Shown piece by piece: positions 32,421 to 36,488 of a DNA stretch of 36,488 nucleotides. The translations under genes were made by a program, and so were the position numbers. This stretch comes from Phytoactinopolyspora limicola. GTDB lineage: Bacteria; Actinomycetota; Actinomycetes; Jiangellales; Jiangellaceae. The notes under the pieces were generated by a model that was not told where the DNA came from, did no database searches, and was given only the letters and a program-made list of their open reading frames with translations. How positions within the stretch are numbered: position 1 is the first letter of the stretch; each line of letters opens with the position of its first letter. The stretch lies in NCBI RefSeq assembly GCF_011320225.1, contig NZ_JAAOEN010000032.1, positions 1 through 36,488 on the forward strand. Direction: 5' to 3'.

Positions 32421-34787
32421 TCAACGGCGTGGCGCCACGGCCAGAGTCCCGTCGTCTCGAAGGATTACCGCGAACGCCCCGTCCTCATCGGTGCGACGCA
32501 CGTGTGCCCCAGCTTCTTCCAGCGCATCCATGACCTCCGGTGCGGGGTGCCCATGACTGTTGTCGCCCACACCGATGAGGGCCAGTTCGGCTTCGACATG
32601 TGCGAACAGTCGCTCGTCCTGACGGCGGGAACCGTGATGCGGAACCTTGAGCACCCGCGCACTGAGCTCGGGCTCCGCACGGAGCAGAGCCGCCTGTGCC
32701 AGCGGCTCGATATCGCCGGTCAACAACACCTCAACACCCGAGACGTCGGCGTTCACCACGACACTCGCGTTGTTGGCGTCCGACTCGTCACCCGACCGGA
32801 TGACTCGGCGCGGCCACAACACCTCGAACGACAGCGCCGCGCCAACGTCCCAGCGATCCCCCACCGATGCGACGCGTAGCGGGACGCCGGCAGCGTCGAG
32901 CCAGTCAGCCACCTGCGCCGCGTTGGCCTCTGGTTCGGCCAACGGCGACGCCAGCACGAGCCCAACGTCGCGGCCGGCAAGCACTCCTGGCACCCCGTCG
33001 ACGTGATCGGCGTGATAGTGGGTGAGGATCAGCACGGGAACCCGCTTGACCCGCAACCCGTCCAGACACCGGCGCATCACGAGGGGATCCGGCCCCGCGT
33101 CGACGACCACCGCCGAGCGCGGCCCGGCCCGCAGCACAACAGCGTCGCCCTGTCCAACATCGCACTGCACCAGCACCCACCCGCCAGGGGGCCAGCCGGC
33201 CTCAGGCACCGCCCGTAAGAGCACCGTCACCAACACCGTCGCCGTCAACAACGACAACAGCGGACGACGCAGTACAACCGGCATCGCGGCCACCACCGCC
33301 ACGGCGACCGCAACGCCGATCCCGGCGCCTAAAGCGCCCTGGGCCCACTCGAATTCCGATCCCGGCTGATAGGCCAGCCAGCGTGCGACCGCCGCGATCC
33401 ACCACGCCGGCCAGCCGGCCAGCCAAGCGATGACCGCCGCCAGCGGGGCATAAACCGGCGCCGCGACCGCCGCCCCCAGCCCCAGCACCATAGCCGGCCA
33501 CACCGCCGGCGCCGCCAACAGGTTGGCCGGCACCGAAGCGACGCTGAACTGGCCGAATACCCCAAGCAACACGGGGGTACAGGCGACCTGCGCGGCCAAC
33601 GGCACCGCGACGGCCAAGGCCAACGGTCGGGGTAGCCACCCCATGGCGCGCTCCCAGTGCGGCACCAGGATGACGATGCCCGCCGTGGCCGACGCCGATA
33701 GTGCGAAGCCCACCGACCGGGCCAGCCACGGATCGACGAGGACGAGCACGATGACCGCGGCGGCTAAGGCGGGCAGCGACCGACGCCGTCCGGCCACCAG
33801 GATCCCCACCACCGCCACCGACCCCATGACGGCTGCCCGCAACACGCTGGGGTCGGGCCGAACAAGGAGGACGAAGCCCACCAGCGTGATCAAAGCCGCC
33901 ACCGGAAGGGCCCGGGCGCGAACGCCGATGAGCCGGGCCACACCGAGCACGGTGAGCAGGACTATTCCGACGTGGGTGCCCGACACCGCCGTCAAATGCG
34001 TCAACCCGGTGATCCGCATCTCCTCACGCAGCTCATCGCTGAGCAAAGACTCGTCGCCGACCACCATGCCGGGAATCAGTGCCCGGTGTGGTCCTCGCAC
34101 CGTGCCGGCAGCCTCCCGCAGTCCCGCCCGCAACGGCTCCGTCGCCCGGGCGATCCGGCCGGGTTCACCGATCAACTCCGGGTCGCCTCGCGTCCGCAGG
34201 AAGGCCGCCACGTCGCCGCTGGCAGGGGCAAGCCGGCCATTCATCTCGACGCGTTGACCGGGCAGGACCCGCGTCCACGGCTCACCACGACCAACCACGA
34301 GCACGGGTGTGCGTACCCGGTGGCCGGACCCCAGGGCGGTCACCTCGTCCGCCCGCACCCGCACCAGCACGTAGCCAGCGTGGGGGCCGGCCTCGGCATC
34401 AACGGAACCGCGGACTCGCGGGTCCGACACGACGACGCCGGACAACCGGACGTGAGTGTTCTCGGCCGCGAACTGTGCCACTGGCCCGTCTCGCACCGGC
34501 GTCGCCCGAGCCAGGCCAGCTACCGACGCAGCAGCGAAGGCAGCGACGGCGACGGCGGCGACCACTCCGACCGACCGGTGCCCGCATCGCCGCCCGACGG
34601 CCCCGGCCAGTACCCCGGCACCAACCACGGCTGCGCCAACCACCGCCAACGCGGACACCTTGAGGTGCAGCCCCGCCAGGGCACCAGCCCAGACCGCCGC
34701 CGCCACTGGGACAAGGCGAAGGTCGAACCCGCCGGCGATCTCGCGACCGCCCGGGTCCGCCGCGACCATACCTGCGGCGCCACTCAC
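32421..34787 (-). CDS. comEC: ComEC/Rec2-family DNA-uptake membrane channel
   Basis: A 788-residue polytopic membrane protein. The N-terminal DUF4131/OB region (about 20-220) is followed by the competence core with many helices (LTHLTAVSGTHVGIVLLTVLG, about 270-520) and a C-terminal metallo-beta-lactamase-like domain (from about 555) with THYHADHVDGVPG, TGDIE and KVPHHGSR. In competent bacteria ComEC transports single-stranded DNA. Natural competence is not shown for most actinobacteria that carry it. The GTG at 34787 overlaps the comEA stop as GTGA; an ATG six codons later is the alternative. Length is usual for the full three-domain family. Confidence 0.95.
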   Translation of the reverse strand: MSGAAGMVAADPGGREIAGGFDLRLVPVAAAVWAGALAGLHLKVSALAVVGAAVVGAGVLAGAVGRRCGHRSVGVVAAVAVAAFAAASVAGLARATPVRDGPVAQFAAENTHVRLSGVVVSDPRVRGSVDAEAGPHAGYVLVRVRADEVTALGSGHRVRTPVLVVGRGEPWTRVLPGQRVEMNGRLAPASGDVAAFLRTRGDPELIGEPGRIARATEPLRAGLREAAGTVRGPHRALIPGMVVGDESLLSDELREEMRITGLTHLTAVSGTHVGIVLLTVLGVARLIGVRARALPVAALITLVGFVLLVRPDPSVLRAAVMGSVAVVGILVAGRRRSLPALAAAVIVLVLVDPWLARSVGFALSASATAGIVILVPHWERAMGWLPRPLALAVAVPLAAQVACTPVLLGVFGQFSVASVPANLLAAPAVWPAMVLGLGAAVAAPVYAPLAAVIAWLAGWPAWWIAAVARWLAYQPGSEFEWAQGALGAGIGVAVAVAVVAAMPVVLRRPLLSLLTATVLVTVLLRAVPEAGWPPGGWVLVQCDVGQGDAVVLRAGPRSAVVVDAGPDPLVMRRCLDGLRVKRVPVLILTHYHADHVDGVPGVLAGRDVGLVLASPLAEPEANAAQVADWLDAAGVPLRVASVGDRWDVGAALSFEVLWPRRVIRSGDESDANNASVVVNADVSGVEVLLTGDIEPLAQAALLRAEPELSARVLKVPHHGSRRQDERLFAHVEAELALIGVGDNSHGHPAPEVMDALEEAGAHVRRTDEDGAFAVILRDDGTLAVAPRR

Positions 34788-36091
34788 ACGGTGACCAACG
34801 CAGCGATGTCAGCAAACCTGCTCGGCCCGATTCCAGCCACCTCGTGCAACTCCTCGACGTGGCCGAAACCGCCATTCTGTTCTCGCCAATCGATGATGCG
34901 TTGCGCAAGCGCAGGACCGATACCCGGCAGTGTTTCCAGCTGGGCGGCGGCTGCGGTATTGAGATTGATCAGCGCCGCGGCTTCCGGTGCCGGACCGCGC
35001 CCGTCACCACCACCACCATCACCGCCGACCGGCGGGTCGGCCCCTGGTGGCGGGTCGACACCCACCAGCACCTGTTCGCCGTCGGTCAGCACCCGGGCCA
35101 AGTTGAGCGCCGTCAGGTCGATCCCCTCCGCCGCCCCACCCGCCGCTTCGATGGCATCCACGACACGAGAACCCACGGGCACGCGGACCACACCTGGATG
35201 ACCTACCTCACCGGCCACATGCACGATGAGCATGCCCGCACCGGAAGCGTGGTTCCCATCTCCGGTGTCCATCTCACCGGTATGACCATGCTCCCCATCA
35301 GCGGGAACCTGCCCGACGTCCACGGCGGCCGGCGCGGGTCCGGCCGCCTCGGGTCCGGTGGCCTCGCGTTCGGCCACCGCGGAGTCACCAGCCCGATCCG
35401 ACATCTGCGGGATCGGAGTACCAGTGGCCACATGCTCAGCATCAACCGGCAACGTCTGCGGCCGGCTCACTCCATAGGCGATCACGGCGCCCACCACCCC
35501 GAGCGCCAACACAATCACCACAACCACCACCTGCCCCCGTCCCAGTTCGGTGCGGCAACCGGCCACCGTGGGCGCCCACCGTGCCCAGAGCGCGCGGATC
35601 GGCAGCGGGAACCGGTCGGTCACAGCGCCACCCGCCACGGTCGGTGCGGCTCCCGCCGCTGTTTCGGCCGCCGCTGTTTCGGCCGCCGCCGCTGCGGCAT
35701 CGTCGACGCGTCGATCCCCACCGCCGGGCGCATCGGCAGCTGGTACATCGGCCGCCGAATGGTCGGGAAGCGGCGAATGGCCGGCGGTCGACGACTGCGA
35801 GCGGTGGCCCCTCGTATCGTCGAGGTGTCCGGCATCGCTGTCCTGGGGCGTAGTAGTGACGTCGCCAGGGCCGGGTGCGCTGGCCAGCTGGGTCTTTTCG
35901 AGCAGATGTGAGCGGCGCACGTGTTCCGGCACCGTCGGCACCCACCCACCGATTGGACGGCTGTTCCGCTCCTCCCTCCGATCCTTCCGGGGTGCCGATG
36001 GCCGGCCTCCGGCTGTCACATGTGCCACACGTCGCCGGACAGCAACGGCCAACTCGTCATCCGCAGATCGATTGAACAAAGGCAAACGCAT
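34784..36091 (-). CDS. comEA: ComEA-family DNA-binding protein with SLBB and helix-hairpin-helix domains
   Basis: A 435-residue protein, much longer than the ~200-residue Bacillus ComEA because of a charged cytoplasmic N-terminal region (about 190 residues, Ala/Glu-rich in the middle). One transmembrane helix follows (GQVVVVVIVLALGVVGAVIAYGV), then an acidic, low-complexity stretch, an SLBB domain (MLIVHVAGEVGHPGVVRVPVGSRVVDAI) and a Gly-rich spacer. The C-terminal pair of helix-hairpin-helix motifs (INLNTAAAAQLETLPGIGPALAQRIIDWRE and LHEVAGIGPSRFADI) binds double-stranded DNA. It would hand DNA to ComEC, with which it is coupled. The ATG at 36091 has only a weak ribosome site. Confidence 0.93.
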   Translation of the reverse strand: MRLPLFNRSADDELAVAVRRRVAHVTAGGRPSAPRKDRREERNSRPIGGWVPTVPEHVRRSHLLEKTQLASAPGPGDVTTTPQDSDAGHLDDTRGHRSQSSTAGHSPLPDHSAADVPAADAPGGGDRRVDDAAAAAAETAAAETAAGAAPTVAGGAVTDRFPLPIRALWARWAPTVAGCRTELGRGQVVVVVIVLALGVVGAVIAYGVSRPQTLPVDAEHVATGTPIPQMSDRAGDSAVAEREATGPEAAGPAPAAVDVGQVPADGEHGHTGEMDTGDGNHASGAGMLIVHVAGEVGHPGVVRVPVGSRVVDAIEAAGGAAEGIDLTALNLARVLTDGEQVLVGVDPPPGADPPVGGDGGGGDGRGPAPEAAALINLNTAAAAQLETLPGIGPALAQRIIDWREQNGGFGHVEELHEVAGIGPSRFADIAALVTV

Positions 36092-36488
36092 GTTCTTGAG
36101 CTTAATAAGGCCTTGTTAATGGCGAACAGAGGATAATCGCTACCTGTGGATAACCCCATCTCCCCGCGCCACCCCACCCACGTGCACCTGATCTCCGTTT
36201 TGTCATCTGATCGGGTGGTGGGCCTGGCGGCCTACTCCTGATGGGTGGAACTGGGGCTCGCGCTGTCCGTGGTGCGCAACCCGGGTCGTCTGCGTTGTCG
36301 CCTGATCGTTTCTGTGGCGACGATCAGATGCATGGTGGTGGCGACCGCCAGTGTCGGTGTGCGGGGTACGCATCTGATCGTTTCTCGGTGTGACCCTTGC
36401 TGGCTCAGAGTTGCGGATAGGGCACCTCAGACGCCGTCTATCCGCAACTCTGAGCCAGCAAGCGCACGCTCGCACGTGGCGACGCAAG
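36092..36488. other. Repeat-containing region upstream of comEA
   Basis: This 397-bp stretch holds the comEA promoter region (AT-rich part 36092-36150) and then pieces of the dispersed repeat family. CACCTGATCTCCGTTTTG at 36186 equals, in reverse, the sequence at 90-106. TGATCGTTTCT occurs at 36303 and 36375. A hairpin is formed by 36302-36309 with 36320-36327. The 94-codon minus-strand frame 36203-36487 runs through these repeats and is not a credible gene. Confidence 0.65.
36397..36461. repeat. Dispersed hairpin repeat, right copy (complete)
   Basis: A perfect 24-bp stem (36397-36420 with 36438-36461) around a 17-nt loop (36421-36437). The loop is the reverse complement of the loop at 20-36, so the whole element is an inverted copy of the one at the window start. 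Similarity continues on the side facing the window: GATCGTTTCTC-GTGTG is shared with the left copy in reverse. Confidence 0.9.

Noticed and set aside
32421-36091. Evidence for active natural competence
   Set aside because: comEA-comEC are widespread in actinobacteria as housekeeping-like genes, and no other competence genes are in the window.
36203-36487. Minus-strand open frame at window end
   Set aside because: It runs through the dispersed hairpin repeat and other repeat blocks and has no recognisable protein features.

Overview
The window comes from a high-GC actinobacterium. Starts are often GTG, adjacent genes commonly overlap by ATGA, GTGA or TGATG, and the gene content (BldD-type regulator, an Rv1355c-like protein, the comEA-comEC-holA-rpsT-lepA neighbourhood) is actinobacterial. 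I cannot name the genus from the sequence alone. The two ends carry the same hairpin repeat in opposite orientation, and the odd window length suggests a draft contig broken at a dispersed repeat (inference).

Left part (1-18.5 kb). A FadD15-like acyl-CoA synthetase and a GT4 glycosyltransferase lie on the minus strand. Next come two divergent aromatic-acid catabolic operons that share the 275-bp region at 11929-12203. The minus-strand operon (11928 to 3318) encodes a benzoylformate-decarboxylase-like ThDP enzyme, a tripartite tricarboxylate-type transporter (TctA-TctB fusion flanked by two paralogous lipoprotein receptors), an SDR dehydrogenase and a benzaldehyde-dehydrogenase-like ALDH. It ends in a perfect 58-bp palindrome. 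The plus-strand operon (12204 to 17568) is a nearly complete protocatechuate branch of the beta-ketoadipate pathway, pcaI-J-H-G-B-D-C, followed by an IclR regulator. The simplest reading is uptake of an aryl-glycolate or aryl-glyoxylate (mandelate-type) compound, conversion via an aryl-aldehyde to an aryl-carboxylate, and ring cleavage through protocatechuate. A 4-hydroxybenzoate hydroxylase and the final thiolase (pcaF) are not in the window.

Right part (18.9-36 kb). The housekeeping backbone lepA, rpsT, holA, comEC and comEA is interrupted twice. Between lepA and rpsT is a secreted C39-like protein that appears to have lost its catalytic Cys and His. Between rpsT and holA is an accessory block of about 8 kb: a HAD hydrolase, a 1.1-kb regulatory intergenic region, and a translationally coupled three-gene operon (GNAT/FeeM-like acyltransferase, E1-like/nitroreductase fusion of the Rv1355c type, and a GAF-GAF-GGDEF-EAL cyclic-di-GMP enzyme). 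A BldD-type regulator that keeps the c-di-GMP-contacting residues follows.

The most interesting proposal is a self-contained c-di-GMP/BldD circuit at 24.68-31.0 kb. A perfect match to the published BldD-box consensus (24680-24692) lies upstream of a promoter-like sequence, a series of four GC-rich hairpins ending in an intrinsic terminator, and then the operon that makes and degrades the ligand of the BldD protein encoded next to it. Two unrelated 16-bp-unit tandem arrays sit beside gene 3' ends (23304-23415 and 31039-31137). I saw no tRNA, rRNA, insertion sequence, CRISPR array or phage genes.
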